Shown: positions 34,966 through 44,164, counted from the stretch's first letter. The stretch: DNA of 64,000 nt from JAWLGZ01 sp041690635 (GCA_041690635.1 JAWLGZ010000001.1:930001-994000), one strand, 5' to 3'. The notes: generated from the sequence alone by a model not told the origin. Program-made: numbers and translations.

Positions 34966-36636
34966 TTAATGGCCGAGGACGCGGACCATCTCCTCTATCG
35001 AGGTCTCGCCGCGCTTCACCTTGCGTACTGCGGAGGTGAAGATGTTGCGGAAACCGCCGCGGACGGCGACCTCTTCCAGTACGTCCATGCCCTCGTCGCG
35101 GCTGATCTTTGCCTTCAGTTCTGCGTCCGGCCTGAGGATCTCGTAGACGAGGGTCCGGCCCATGTAGCCGGTTCCGTTGCAGGTCGGGCAACCGGTGCCC
35201 CGGTAGAGGGTGGTAATGGTGTTGTCGCCCAGGTACTCCAGCTCCTGCTCGCTCGGGGCATAGGCCTCCTTGCAGCTCGGGCAGATGCGGCGCACCAGAC
35301 GCTGGCTGACCGTGGCCACCAGCGACTCGGCCAGCATGAACGGCTCGATGCCGAGTGAACGCATGCGCGGCAGTGCACCGAGCGCGGTGTTGGTGTGCAG
35401 GGTCGAAAGCACCAGGTGGCCGGTTTCCGAGGCGGAGACTGCGGTCTGTGCGGTTTCGTTGTCGCGCACCTCGCCGACCAGGATGACGTCCGGGTCGTGG
35501 CGCAGGAAGAAGCGGATGGCGTTGGCGAAGGTGTAGCCGGCGCGGGTGTTGATCTCGGTCTGCCGCACCAGCGGCAGGCGGTACTCGATCGGGTTCTCGA
35601 CGGTGATGACGTTCTTCTGCGTGAGATTCAACGTGCGCAGCGCCGCGTACAGGGTGGTGGTCTTACCGGAACCGGTCGGGCCGGTCAGCAGGACGATGCC
35701 GTAGGGCTCGTTGAAGATGCGCTTGATGAAGTCCACATCCTCCCGCTCGAAGCCGAGCTGGATGAGGCCCATCAGGTTGGAGCTCATCGGCAGCAGACGA
35801 ATGACCACATTCTCGCCATAGGGGCAGACGGTGGTGGAGACACGGAAGTCGTACGGGTTGTTGAGGATGGTGGCCGAGAAACTGCCGTCCTGCGGCAGAC
35901 GCTGCTCGGCGATATCCATCTCCGCCTTCATCTTGAAGGTGGAGATGAGCCGCTTCATGTTGGGCGAGAGCGAGAACATCGGGCGCATGACACCGTCCAC
36001 GCGGAAGGCGACGTTGATGGCCCGGTCCATCGGCCGGATGTGGATATCCGAGGCGCGGTGCTTGACCGCCAGCTGGAACAGATGGCCGATGACCGGCTCC
36101 AGCGAACGGACGTCGTCCACGTCGGCGGCGAGCAGTTGCAGCTCCCTTTCCAGCAGCTTCTCGACCGGGTTGTCCAGGAAGTAGTAGTAGTGCTGAGCGG
36201 CATTGTGGATCTTGCCCTTCTCGCCCTGCAGGATCTCCGGACGCAGACCGGTGAGGCGCGTCAGCAGTTTCTCCAGCCCTTCCACGTCATCGGACGCGGC
36301 CGCCACGCGGATCACGCCGTTGCCGTGCTCGAGTGGCAGGAAGTGGTTATTGATACAGAGATTCATGTTGAACAGGCGGAGGGTCTCCTCCTTCGGCACC
36401 ACCTGGTCCACATCCAGGTAGTCGCGGCCCTCCTGTTCGGCGATGGTGGTGGCTACGTCGTACTCGGAGACGAATGCCAGCCGCTCCAGGGTCTCACCCA
36501 GGCGCTGGCGGGTGATCTTCTGGTCCTGCAGGGCAAGCTGGATGTGCCCTTCACCAATCAGCCCTTTTTCCTTGAGCAGTTCACCCAGCGGCTTGCGCCC
36601 GGTGGCCTGTACTGCTTCCGCTCCGCTTGTCGCCAT
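34966..36636 (-). CDS. mshE: MshE-type pilus assembly ATPase with two c-di-GMP-binding motifs
   Basis: 556 aa from ATG 36636. The N-terminus holds two 24-residue MshEN motifs, PLGELLKEKGLIGEGHIQLA followed by LQDQ (about 16-39), and RLGETLERLAFVSEYDVATT followed by IAEQ; in Vibrio MshE these bind cyclic-di-GMP. The GspE ATPase domain follows: Walker A GPTGSGKTTT, Asp box, Walker B DPDVILVGEVRD, His box TLHTN, and a zinc site CPSCKEAY...CPTCNGTG. It powers pilus extension. GTG 36666 is a less likely start. Confidence 0.94.
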   Translation of the reverse strand: MATSGAEAVQATGRKPLGELLKEKGLIGEGHIQLALQDQKITRQRLGETLERLAFVSEYDVATTIAEQEGRDYLDVDQVVPKEETLRLFNMNLCINNHFLPLEHGNGVIRVAAASDDVEGLEKLLTRLTGLRPEILQGEKGKIHNAAQHYYYFLDNPVEKLLERELQLLAADVDDVRSLEPVIGHLFQLAVKHRASDIHIRPMDRAINVAFRVDGVMRPMFSLSPNMKRLISTFKMKAEMDIAEQRLPQDGSFSATILNNPYDFRVSTTVCPYGENVVIRLLPMSSNLMGLIQLGFEREDVDFIKRIFNEPYGIVLLTGPTGSGKTTTLYAALRTLNLTQKNVITVENPIEYRLPLVRQTEINTRAGYTFANAIRFFLRHDPDVILVGEVRDNETAQTAVSASETGHLVLSTLHTNTALGALPRMRSLGIEPFMLAESLVATVSQRLVRRICPSCKEAYAPSEQELEYLGDNTITTLYRGTGCPTCNGTGYMGRTLVYEILRPDAELKAKISRDEGMDVLEEVAVRGGFRNIFTSAVRKVKRGETSIEEMVRVLGH

Positions 36637-36652
36637 TACGCTTTCGCCTCGT

Positions 36653-38545
36653 TCAAGACCGACCACCCTTCCCGGCTTCCAGGTGCAGCAGGTACTGGGT
36701 GGTGGCGTCCGGAATGCCGGTCACCTCCAGTCCGCTCCCATCCTGAAACGCCATGAGGGCCTTCATTGTGTATTTGCCGACCACCCCATCCACCGCATCG
36801 GCCGGATAGAGCCCCAGCCCGGCCAGCGCTTGCTGCATCCGGCGCACCGGATTGGAACGGTGGCCGTAGTGGAATGAATCAACCCATGCCGGCGGCTTCC
36901 AGAAGAAGATCTTTTCCCCGGCGCCGGTCGGCGGCGTGATCGTGTAAACCGGACCTTCGAACACCGCCTGCTCCGGGACCGTTTGCAGCTGTACCAGCCG
37001 GTAGCCCGTACGCTCCGCGATTCGCTCGGCCGCGAGGGGAAGCCAGCCGTCCCTCAGGGATTCGGCCATCATCTCGGCATAGTGGTCCAGGTCGTAGCCC
37101 TCGAGGAACGCCTTGAGCTCCTTCGGTACCACAATGGCGGCTTTCGCCGGCAGCGTGGCGGCAAGATTGCGGGCGCGTTCCGCCTCGGCGCGCATCGCCT
37201 CCGCCTCGGCACGGGCCCGCTCGGCCTCGGCCTGTGCGGCACGCTGGGCGCTCCTGGCTTCGGCAAGGGCGGTCGCAGTCTCTGCCTCGGCACGGCTGGC
37301 GTCCGCCTGGGCGCGCTCGCGGGCGGCCCGGGCTTCCGCCGCGGCCTTCTCCGCCAACGCCTGGGCGCGAGCCGCTTCGGCCTCGGCCTGTTTCTGTTGC
37401 GTGAGGGCTTCGGCAAGGGCCGTTTCCGCCTCGGCACGCTCCTTTTCCGCTGCTGCACGAGCGGCAGCCGCGCGTGCAGCCTCGGCCCGCGCCTGGCTGA
37501 TCTCGATCGGTGCCCGGTTTTCGCCAAGCGCCGCAAACGGATTGAAGTCCGTGGTAATCGCCAAGGCACCGGCCCCGGCGAGCGCGGCGGCAAAAACGCT
37601 GGCGGCGATGCCCTTCACCGGGATCCGGCGCCGCTTGCGGTGAAGCTCTATCTCGGCCCCGACCTCCAGCACCAGTTTGCGGCCGATGCGGCTGGTCTGG
37701 TAGGCAAACAGACCGTAAAGGCAACGCTCCATCAGGATGTTGACAAGCCGCGGGGTGCCGCCGGTCAGTTCGTGGATCAGCCGGAAGGCACTCTCCGCGA
37801 TCTGGACCTGGGCCCCGCCGCCGGCTGTGTTGAGCCGGAAGTAGATGTACTGCTTGAGTTCTTCGAGGTCGAAGGGGCGCACCCGCGCATTGACCACCAC
37901 CCGGCTCTTCAACTGGCGCAACTCGTGGGAGTCCAGTTTCTCCAGCAGCTCCGGCTGGCCGATCAGCACGATCTGGACCAGCTTGTGGGCATTGGTCTCC
38001 AGGTTGGAGATCATCCGCACCAGTTCGAGATTGCGGGTACTCAGATTCTGCGCATCGTCGATGATGATGGCGCAATTGACCCCCTCGCTGTAGCGCTGGA
38101 GCAGGAAGTCGTTCAGCAGGGTGAGATTGTCCTTGAGACCGTCGACCCGCATCTCGATGCCGAAATCGCGGTTGATCTCCTGCAACAGCTCGGCGCCCTC
38201 GACCAGGGTGTTGAACACCAAGGCGGTTTCAACCCGCCTCTCGGAGAGCACGTGCAGCAACCGGCGGCTGATGGTGGTCTTGCCGAGACCCACCTCGCCG
38301 GTCAGGACCATGAACCCCTTGCGGGTATAGATGCTGTGCAGCAGTTCGGTGATCAGGACATCCAGCCGGGCGGGCAGGAAGAAGTTCTCGGCGTCCGGAA
38401 CGACGGGGAATGGGTTACGCGTGAGGCCCAGGTAGCCGAGATAGGCCTCGCGTTCGACCGCCATGGCATCCAGCTCCGCGGCCGTGCGGCCGGCGGCGTT
38501 TGGCTGCTCGCGGTTGGAATCACCCATTCTGACTATATCGCCCAT
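36653..38545 (-). CDS. MshM/ExeA-like AAA ATPase with coiled coil and peptidoglycan-binding domain
   Basis: 630 aa. The cytoplasmic AAA domain (about 35-300) has Walker A GEVGLGKT (about 83-90) and Walker B IIIDDAQNLS (about 160-169). A transmembrane helix (about 312-331) leads to a ~115-residue Ala/Glu/Arg coiled coil (350-465) with 7- and 11-residue periodicity. A C-terminal PG_binding_1 fold (RRMQQALAGLGLYPADAVDG) closes at about 565-625. ExeA proteins of this type open the cell wall for secretin assembly. The start is 6 nt after the stop of the MshN-like gene. Confidence 0.9.
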   Translation of the reverse strand: MGDIVRMGDSNREQPNAAGRTAAELDAMAVEREAYLGYLGLTRNPFPVVPDAENFFLPARLDVLITELLHSIYTRKGFMVLTGEVGLGKTTISRRLLHVLSERRVETALVFNTLVEGAELLQEINRDFGIEMRVDGLKDNLTLLNDFLLQRYSEGVNCAIIIDDAQNLSTRNLELVRMISNLETNAHKLVQIVLIGQPELLEKLDSHELRQLKSRVVVNARVRPFDLEELKQYIYFRLNTAGGGAQVQIAESAFRLIHELTGGTPRLVNILMERCLYGLFAYQTSRIGRKLVLEVGAEIELHRKRRRIPVKGIAASVFAAALAGAGALAITTDFNPFAALGENRAPIEISQARAEAARAAAARAAAEKERAEAETALAEALTQQKQAEAEAARAQALAEKAAAEARAARERAQADASRAEAETATALAEARSAQRAAQAEAERARAEAEAMRAEAERARNLAATLPAKAAIVVPKELKAFLEGYDLDHYAEMMAESLRDGWLPLAAERIAERTGYRLVQLQTVPEQAVFEGPVYTITPPTGAGEKIFFWKPPAWVDSFHYGHRSNPVRRMQQALAGLGLYPADAVDGVVGKYTMKALMAFQDGSGLEVTGIPDATTQYLLHLEAGKGGRS

Positions 38546-38551
38546 GGTGTC

Positions 38552-39514
38552 TCAGCGGAAAAGCCTGCCCAGTTCCTGTACCCGTTGATCGCCCGGGTAG
38601 CGCGCCCGCAGGCGTTCGGCCCGATACTTGGCCTCGTTCATCCGGCCGCTCCTGCTTTCGATCAGTGCCATGTTCAGGTTAGCGTCCAAATCGTCCGGCA
38701 GCCGGGCAAGTACCCGCACCAGGGCCTGCTCGGCCTCCTGCTGCTCGCCGTTCGACATGTGCCAGAAGCCCTTCAGCTTCAGAATAAACGTATCCTCCCG
38801 CCCTCGTAGCGACTCGAGATGTCCGAACAGTTCCGTAACGGCCTCCCTATCCCGGCGTGCCATGGCCGCCCGCAGATTACCGACCAGTCGCTGGCCTTCG
38901 TCCCGGTTGTTGACGACCGTTACCTTCGGTTCCGGCCTCGGTTCCGGTCTGGTCGCCGGGGCCGGTGAGCGGCTCGGCTCCTCGTTCTGCTCATCGGGGT
39001 TCAGCTCGTCGGGCTGCACCTCCACCCGCGTCGACGCCAACGGGCGGCTGACTGCCAGGGGTGTCCCGCCGGAGACGATCCTGCTTCCTACGGTGAGCAC
39101 CGGTTTGCTGTCATCATCCTGTTTGCCCGCCGCCGGCGCGTCGACCGGATTCGCCGCCGGTCCGGTCTCCACCGACCGTGCTTCGACCCTGACCGGCTCC
39201 GGTACGGATGCCCGGACCGGGATCATTTCGGCTACAGGGGCTGCCGGACCGCCCGCATCGGTAGCCACATCCGGTTCTGCAACGCGGAGTGCCGACTTCA
39301 CCTCGGCAACCTGCGGGGCCGAGTCCGGGGTGACGCCCTTCGCCCCGTAGGCGATTGCCCCACCCAGAAGGACAACACCCCCCAAGACCACCGCCCACGC
39401 GCGGAGTCGCGGGGCGTTGTCCCCATCCTCCAGTGCCGATACTGCCGCCCGGGGGCGGGGCCGCCCCCCAGGCTCGTGCTGAGCGTTCTTCAGCGACCTG
39501 TAGATGACGCTCAT
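38552..39514 (-). CDS. MshN-like single-pass TPR protein
   Basis: 320 aa. MSVIYRSLKNAQHEP at the start and one transmembrane helix (about 40-58) match MshN/GspB-type proteins. A long Pro/Ala/Glu-rich periplasmic linker (60-200) and C-terminal TPR repeats (about 210-318, NGEQQEAEQALVRVLARLPD) follow. GspB/MshN proteins work with the ExeA/MshM ATPase, encoded next, to place the secretin. The start overlaps the secretin stop (TATGA), so synthesis is coupled. Confidence 0.83.
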   Translation of the reverse strand: MSVIYRSLKNAQHEPGGRPRPRAAVSALEDGDNAPRLRAWAVVLGGVVLLGGAIAYGAKGVTPDSAPQVAEVKSALRVAEPDVATDAGGPAAPVAEMIPVRASVPEPVRVEARSVETGPAANPVDAPAAGKQDDDSKPVLTVGSRIVSGGTPLAVSRPLASTRVEVQPDELNPDEQNEEPSRSPAPATRPEPRPEPKVTVVNNRDEGQRLVGNLRAAMARRDREAVTELFGHLESLRGREDTFILKLKGFWHMSNGEQQEAEQALVRVLARLPDDLDANLNMALIESRSGRMNEAKYRAERLRARYPGDQRVQELGRLFR

Positions 39515-41322
39515 AGAGTAGTGACTTGGAGGATCAGCACGAATTCACGGGTCTGTTCGTTTTCGGAGTTGCTGGTGAAGGCACGGCCAAGCAGCGGGAT
39601 CTCGGACAGCACCGGCACACCGCGGCGGACATTGCTCACCTGCTTGTCGATCAGGCCACCGAGCAGGACCGTATCGCCGTCACGCAGGTCGAGGGTGGTG
39701 CTGATCTGTTTCAGATCGACCCGGGGTAAACTGATTCGAGCGCTACCACCAACGTCGATGGGCACCAGACTGTCTTGATCCACACTACTCTGGACCGGAT
39801 GAATCGATAACGTAATCTGGCCGTTCTGGTTCACAAATGGAATCAGGCCAATCATGAGACCATCAAATACAGTGTCTGTAGTCACGTCTACTTCCGTAAC
39901 CGGTGTGAGTCCACCGGTGACCGTCACTTCACTCTCGCGCACAAAGCTCTGAGTCTGACCGACACTGATCAACGCGGGCTGACCATGCTTGGCCCGGATG
40001 GAAGGATTCGACAGAACCTTGACGTCACCGAACTGCTTAAGCAGATTGACAATGGCCGCCGCACTACCGCTTGCATAGCTGAAGCCGGCGCCACTCATCC
40101 CGTCCGCGCCCAAGGTGGCACCACTCAGGGAGATGGAATTCGAAAAATCCCCACGCCCTATAGGGTTGGTCAAGGTTACTGGCCCAAGTGTTTGCGCTAC
40201 ACCGAAACTGAACCCAATCTTGTCCCGCAACACCTGCCAGTCGATGCCGGCACGGTACTGGTCGGTCAAACGCACTTCCATGATGCGTGCTTCAACCAGA
40301 ATTTGGCGACCCTGAATCCGCTTGTAGCGGTCAATCAGGTCGCTGGCAGTCGAAACAACACTTGGCCTTGCATTCAGGTACAACGTGCCGCTGATGCGGT
40401 TGATGTGGAACATCCCACGCGCCCCTTGCCCGCTAATGGCACCTCTTTCACCAGCACCACCGCCAGAGCCACCGGGAGCGACCCCACCTTCAGCAAAGTC
40501 AGCTACAAGCCGGTCCAAGATTGCGGCAATCTGTTCATAGGGGCTGCCTGAGTCACCCTCTCCCGTGATTTGGAAGCTTCCCTGCAAACTCTGCCCACCT
40601 GCGCCACTTCCACTGGAACCCGATGATCCTGAGCCACCGCCTCCTGTCGTGCCCGCACCTAGAACATCGCCACCCGCGTTGAAGCTGCTGCTGGCATTTG
40701 TCTCCAGGAAGTCGAGGTCGAACACCCGCTCCTGGAACGGGTCGACCCGCAGCACGTTCTCCTCGATACGGCCGTGGACATCCGCCAGGCGCAGCACTTC
40801 CCGGAACACCACGGAGGCCGGCACCTGCTCGAAGCTGATGCTGATGTTGCGCGGGGTGGCGAGGATCTCCGGGTGGATCAGGAGATTCATCCCGGTCTGC
40901 CGGGCGATGGCGCGCAGGACGTTGCGCACGTCCTCGTTGTCCATCTCCAGGGAGATCAGAATATCGTCGAGGGGGTTGTATTCGGGGAGGATCGGCTGCA
41001 TCGGCAGGGCATCCGCCTGCTGGCGTACCAGGTCCTGCTTGACTGCGTTCCAGCGGGCCTCGAGGTCGGCGTTCTGCTCCACGAGCTGTTCATGGGTATT
41101 CCGTTTGGGCGCGGTGGCCGCAATCACCTGGGCATCCTTGCGCATGGTGCCCTGAACGCGGGTCATTGTGTCGTCGGAGGCCATCTGCTCTTCGGCGGTG
41201 GGCGCCGATTCGCCTTCGCGCGTCGGCGCCGACTGGCAACCCGCCATGACGAGCGTAGCGGCCATTACGCCTCCCCATAGCCCCGGGAACCGCAAGGTGT
41301 GGTCAGAATTCGCCTTCGACAT
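39511..41322 (-). CDS. mshL: MshL-type outer-membrane secretin, lipoprotein
   Basis: 603 aa from ATG 41322 with GGAGACAACAAG upstream. The lipoprotein signal ends in TLVMAGC (lipobox). An STN/secretin N domain has ISLEMDNEDVRNVLRAIARQ. A Gly/Ser-rich insert (GAGTTGGGGSGSSGSSGSG, about 240-260) precedes the secretin C domain, with VEARIMEVRLTDQYRAGIDW, VKVLSNPSIRAKHGQPALIS and the final RDGDTVLLGGLIDKQ and PLLGRAFTS motifs. It forms the pilus exit pore. First gene of the locus. Longer in-frame starts lie in the leader. Confidence 0.92.
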   Translation of the reverse strand: MSKANSDHTLRFPGLWGGVMAATLVMAGCQSAPTREGESAPTAEEQMASDDTMTRVQGTMRKDAQVIAATAPKRNTHEQLVEQNADLEARWNAVKQDLVRQQADALPMQPILPEYNPLDDILISLEMDNEDVRNVLRAIARQTGMNLLIHPEILATPRNISISFEQVPASVVFREVLRLADVHGRIEENVLRVDPFQERVFDLDFLETNASSSFNAGGDVLGAGTTGGGGSGSSGSSGSGAGGQSLQGSFQITGEGDSGSPYEQIAAILDRLVADFAEGGVAPGGSGGGAGERGAISGQGARGMFHINRISGTLYLNARPSVVSTASDLIDRYKRIQGRQILVEARIMEVRLTDQYRAGIDWQVLRDKIGFSFGVAQTLGPVTLTNPIGRGDFSNSISLSGATLGADGMSGAGFSYASGSAAAIVNLLKQFGDVKVLSNPSIRAKHGQPALISVGQTQSFVRESEVTVTGGLTPVTEVDVTTDTVFDGLMIGLIPFVNQNGQITLSIHPVQSSVDQDSLVPIDVGGSARISLPRVDLKQISTTLDLRDGDTVLLGGLIDKQVSNVRRGVPVLSEIPLLGRAFTSNSENEQTREFVLILQVTTL

Positions 41323-41830
41323 TTCTTGTTGTCTCCGTTTTTCGTCAGTCTTGCCGCACGGAAGCCCGCCGGCCGCCATCTGATGCGTGGCTGTTTCGTC
41401 TGTGGGTGGTCGACCGCGATCAGGGCCGTTTGGGCGGGAAATCCAGGCGCGGGGTGTTGCCGCATCCCTCCGTGGTGGCAAAAGAAGACGCCACCTCCCT
41501 ATGACGGCACCGATATGAACGCTCGAACCGGTCCTCCCCAGGAACCGTATCAGGGGGAGCCCCCGGACATTCCGGCAACTCCCGGGGTGCAATAACCGTG
41601 CACCTCTTTATATTTAACCGGAAGACAGGAGTTCCGGTCTTCAGGGTGAGGCAATCCGGGAGGATTGTCCGCCCTTCGTTTGTTTTCTTGGATCAGTGCG
41701 TCGCCGATGGTAACCAGCACTGCCAGTTCGTGTAAAGAATTGTGACGGATATCACAGCACGGTCGCGAGTCGAGCCGCGCGCTACCATCGTGTCTGCCTG
41801 GCAGTTAACCAGAGCCCCGTTAGCGGATCG
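41323..41830 (-). promoter_or_regulatory. Leader/promoter region of the pilus locus
   Basis: About 500 bp without a supported gene. It holds two stem-loops (ACCGGAA...TTCCGGT at about 41620-41640 and GGCAATCC-GGGA-GGATTGTC just after it) and a CRP-type site. No riboswitch consensus was recognised. Confidence 0.5.
41741..41756. promoter_or_regulatory. Consensus CRP/Vfr-type binding site
   Basis: TGTGA-CGGATA-TCACA matches the CRP-family consensus half-sites perfectly with 6-nt spacing. It is ~420 bp upstream of the mshL start and just after the preceding diguanylate cyclase gene. Vfr/CRP control of pilus genes is known in other Gammaproteobacteria; use here is inferred. Confidence 0.6.
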
Positions 41831-43597
41831 TTAATTTACCTCTTCCGCGAAAACACACCGGTTACGACCTTCCTCCTTGGCCCGGTAGAGGGCGGCATCG
41901 GCCCGGGCGAAGACGGCATCCGGTTCATCGCCGTCGCCGAAGACCGCCACACCGCAGGAGATGGTGATCCGCACCGGCTCCTTGCGGTGCTTGAAGTCAC
42001 AGGCCTCCACCGCTGCCCGCAGCTTTTCAATCACACCGCGCGCCTCGTCCGGGTCGGTGTCCGGGAGCAGCAGGACAAACTCCTCACCGCCGTAGCGGGC
42101 GAGGAAGTCGGTTTCGCGAATGCGGGACGAAAGCACCTTGGCAACCACCCTCAGCACCTTGTCGCCCGCCTGATGGCCGTACGTGTCATTGACGCCCTTG
42201 AAGCGATCCACGTCCCAGACGGCAAAAACGAGTGGGTTGCGGTAACGTTTCCAGCGGGCGAATTCCTGAGCGATTCGCTCGTTGTAGGCGAGGCGGTTGC
42301 CAATTTCGGTGAGCGGATCGACAAGTGCCTGCTCCCGTTCGGCGCGAACCCGCTCGCGCAGAGCGGAACTCTCGCTCTCCATTTCGGCGAGACGGGAAGA
42401 GAGCTTTTCCACCTCCGCCTCGGCACGTCGGGTGCGCGCCTCCTCCGCCTGCCGAAAGGAGTCCATGTGCCGGCGAATGGTGGAGACACGCTCCTGGACC
42501 AGGGCCTTGAGGCCGCCGATATCGGACGCTTCCCTCACCGACGCCTCGATGCCACTCACCTGGTCCGCCACCGCCGCATCCAGTTGCCGGCCGTCCCGTT
42601 CGCGGTCACGCTGGTCGGCGACCGTGCGTTGCAGATTGAGGTCCAGTTCGCGCAGGTGTTCGGTCACCTGCTTGAGGAACCGCTCGATCTCCTCCTTTTC
42701 CCCCTGTACCCGCGCCCGGATGGCGGTCACCAGGTCCGCTACCGCGGCCACCGCCCGGTTGATGGCGGTTTCATCGAGGGCTTGGACCAGGTCCGCTTTG
42801 ATGGATTCGGCCCGGGACTGGAGCTCCTCCGGGATTGCCAGCCGTTCAACCAGGCGTAGCAGTGTTTCGCCGGAGCCCGGTTCTGCCGAATCCACGGAAC
42901 GGTATTCACGTGCGACGAGTCCGAGATCCTCGGCGAGGGAAATGAGTTCATCGGCCCTGGTGGCTGCCGCCACCCGGTCGCTCAGCAGCTTGCCGTCAAC
43001 GCTCTCCTGGCCGATAAGCCGCTGAATCAGCTGGGTCAGAATCGCACGTGCCGCTTCGATGTCCGGGGAGGCCTCCCGGCCGCCGCGGAATCGGGCAAAG
43101 AGGCCGGTGGAACCGCCACCTTGATCGGCGGAGGCGGCGAGCGCTTCAGTGATAAGTGCGGCCAACGCATCGGCCTGCTCGCGGCACTCCGCCTCGGAGG
43201 AGACCGAATTCAGCCGCTTGCTTATCTTCGCCTGTTTCCGGCCAAAGGCGCCGGGCAGGGAGAAGCGCTCGGTGAGATTAATCAGCAGATCGCGGGCGGT
43301 CCGCGCCGGGGAGGCGGGCTCTTTTTGCTGCTCGAATTCGGTGAGATGCCGGTCGAGGGAGGCCAGCAGGCCATCCAGCTCCTCGCCGTCGCGACCGGCG
43401 CGGATCGCCTCACGCAGCCGGGACAGCTCGCCGCCGAAACCGTGTCCGGCCGCCTCGGCGACCAGCGACAGACGGGAGACGCACTGACGCAGCCGCTCCT
43501 CCAGGCGACGCCAGTTCTGCTCCTTCGTCTCCAGCTCGCCGAGGGCGTCGTAATACTTCTCGCGCCAGCTGTCGTCACGGGCTTCTTGACCGCTCAT
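41831..43597 (-). CDS. Diguanylate cyclase with long helical N-terminal region
   Basis: 588 aa, ATG with GGAGGGAA upstream. Residues 1-420 are helical/coiled-coil without a recognised sensor (EKYYDALGELETKEQNWRRL at the start), and the GGDEF domain is at about 425-585. The active site RYGGEEFVLLLP and I-site RETD are intact. No membrane helix. Proteins with this build are often polar or pilus-linked in Gammaproteobacteria. It lies immediately upstream of the pilus locus on the same strand, whose ATPase has cyclic-di-GMP-binding motifs, so local control of pilus activity is a reasonable inference. Confidence 0.88.
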   Translation of the reverse strand: MSGQEARDDSWREKYYDALGELETKEQNWRRLEERLRQCVSRLSLVAEAAGHGFGGELSRLREAIRAGRDGEELDGLLASLDRHLTEFEQQKEPASPARTARDLLINLTERFSLPGAFGRKQAKISKRLNSVSSEAECREQADALAALITEALAASADQGGGSTGLFARFRGGREASPDIEAARAILTQLIQRLIGQESVDGKLLSDRVAAATRADELISLAEDLGLVAREYRSVDSAEPGSGETLLRLVERLAIPEELQSRAESIKADLVQALDETAINRAVAAVADLVTAIRARVQGEKEEIERFLKQVTEHLRELDLNLQRTVADQRDRERDGRQLDAAVADQVSGIEASVREASDIGGLKALVQERVSTIRRHMDSFRQAEEARTRRAEAEVEKLSSRLAEMESESSALRERVRAEREQALVDPLTEIGNRLAYNERIAQEFARWKRYRNPLVFAVWDVDRFKGVNDTYGHQAGDKVLRVVAKVLSSRIRETDFLARYGGEEFVLLLPDTDPDEARGVIEKLRAAVEACDFKHRKEPVRITISCGVAVFGDGDEPDAVFARADAALYRAKEEGRNRCVFAEEVN

Positions 43598-43670
43598 GAT
43601 TCCCTCCGGGGTCAGTCCGCGGACATGCTAAAGGAAAACCGGGGCTAGGGGCTAGGGCTACGGAGGCCGA

Positions 43671-44050
43671 TGTAGGATGGGTTGAGCCGGAACGGCGATA
43701 CCCATCGATCGAGCAGACCGGACAAGCGGCGGGTGAAGAAACCGCGACCGATGGGTATCGCTTCGCCCAACCCATCCTACCCTGGCTGGGGAGCAAAGCC
43801 CATGTAGGATGGGTTGAGCCGGAACGGCGATACCCATCGATCGAGCAAGCCGGACAAGCGGCGGGTGAAGAAACCGCGACCGATGGGTATCGCTTCGCTC
43901 AACCCATCCTACCCTGGCTGGGGAGCAAAGCCCATGTAGGATGGGTTGAGCCGGAACGGCGATACCCATCGATCGAGCAAGCCGAACAAGCGGCGGGTGA
44001 AGAAACCGCGACCGATGGGTATCGCTTCGCTCAACCCATCCTACCCTGGC
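43671..44050. repeat. Tandem array of 132-bp repeat units (2.9 copies)
   Basis: Units start at 43671, 43803 and 43935 (TGTAGGATGGGTTGAGCCGG), exactly 132 bp apart. Each carries GCGATACCCATCGATCGAGC and its inverted partner CGACCGATGGGTATCGCTTC. Copies are nearly identical. A CTAGGGGCTAGGG simple repeat precedes and a CCCCTGATCCCT-type repeat follows the array. Confidence 0.9.
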
Positions 44051-44056
44051 TCCCTC

Positions 44057-44075
44057 GGCGCAATAGGATTGCGCC
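44057..44075. repeat. 19-nt GGCGCAAT...ATTGCGCC palindrome (copy 2)
   Basis: GGCGCAAT-AGG-ATTGCGCC directly follows the 132-bp array, as copy 1 directly precedes a repeat of the same family at 24.5 kb. Confidence 0.6.
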
Positions 44076-44164
44076 CTACCTCACCACGAACCAGGAGCAG
44101 GATTGTCGCGTAGCGACGCATTCCCTGGCCCCTGATCCCTAATCCCTGGCCCCCAGCCCCTGAT

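Noticed and set aside
41593..41830. Cyclic-di-GMP riboswitch in the pilus leader
   Set aside because: Two hairpins exist, but no GEMM-type conserved core could be aligned by eye on either strand; a covariance-model search would be decisive.
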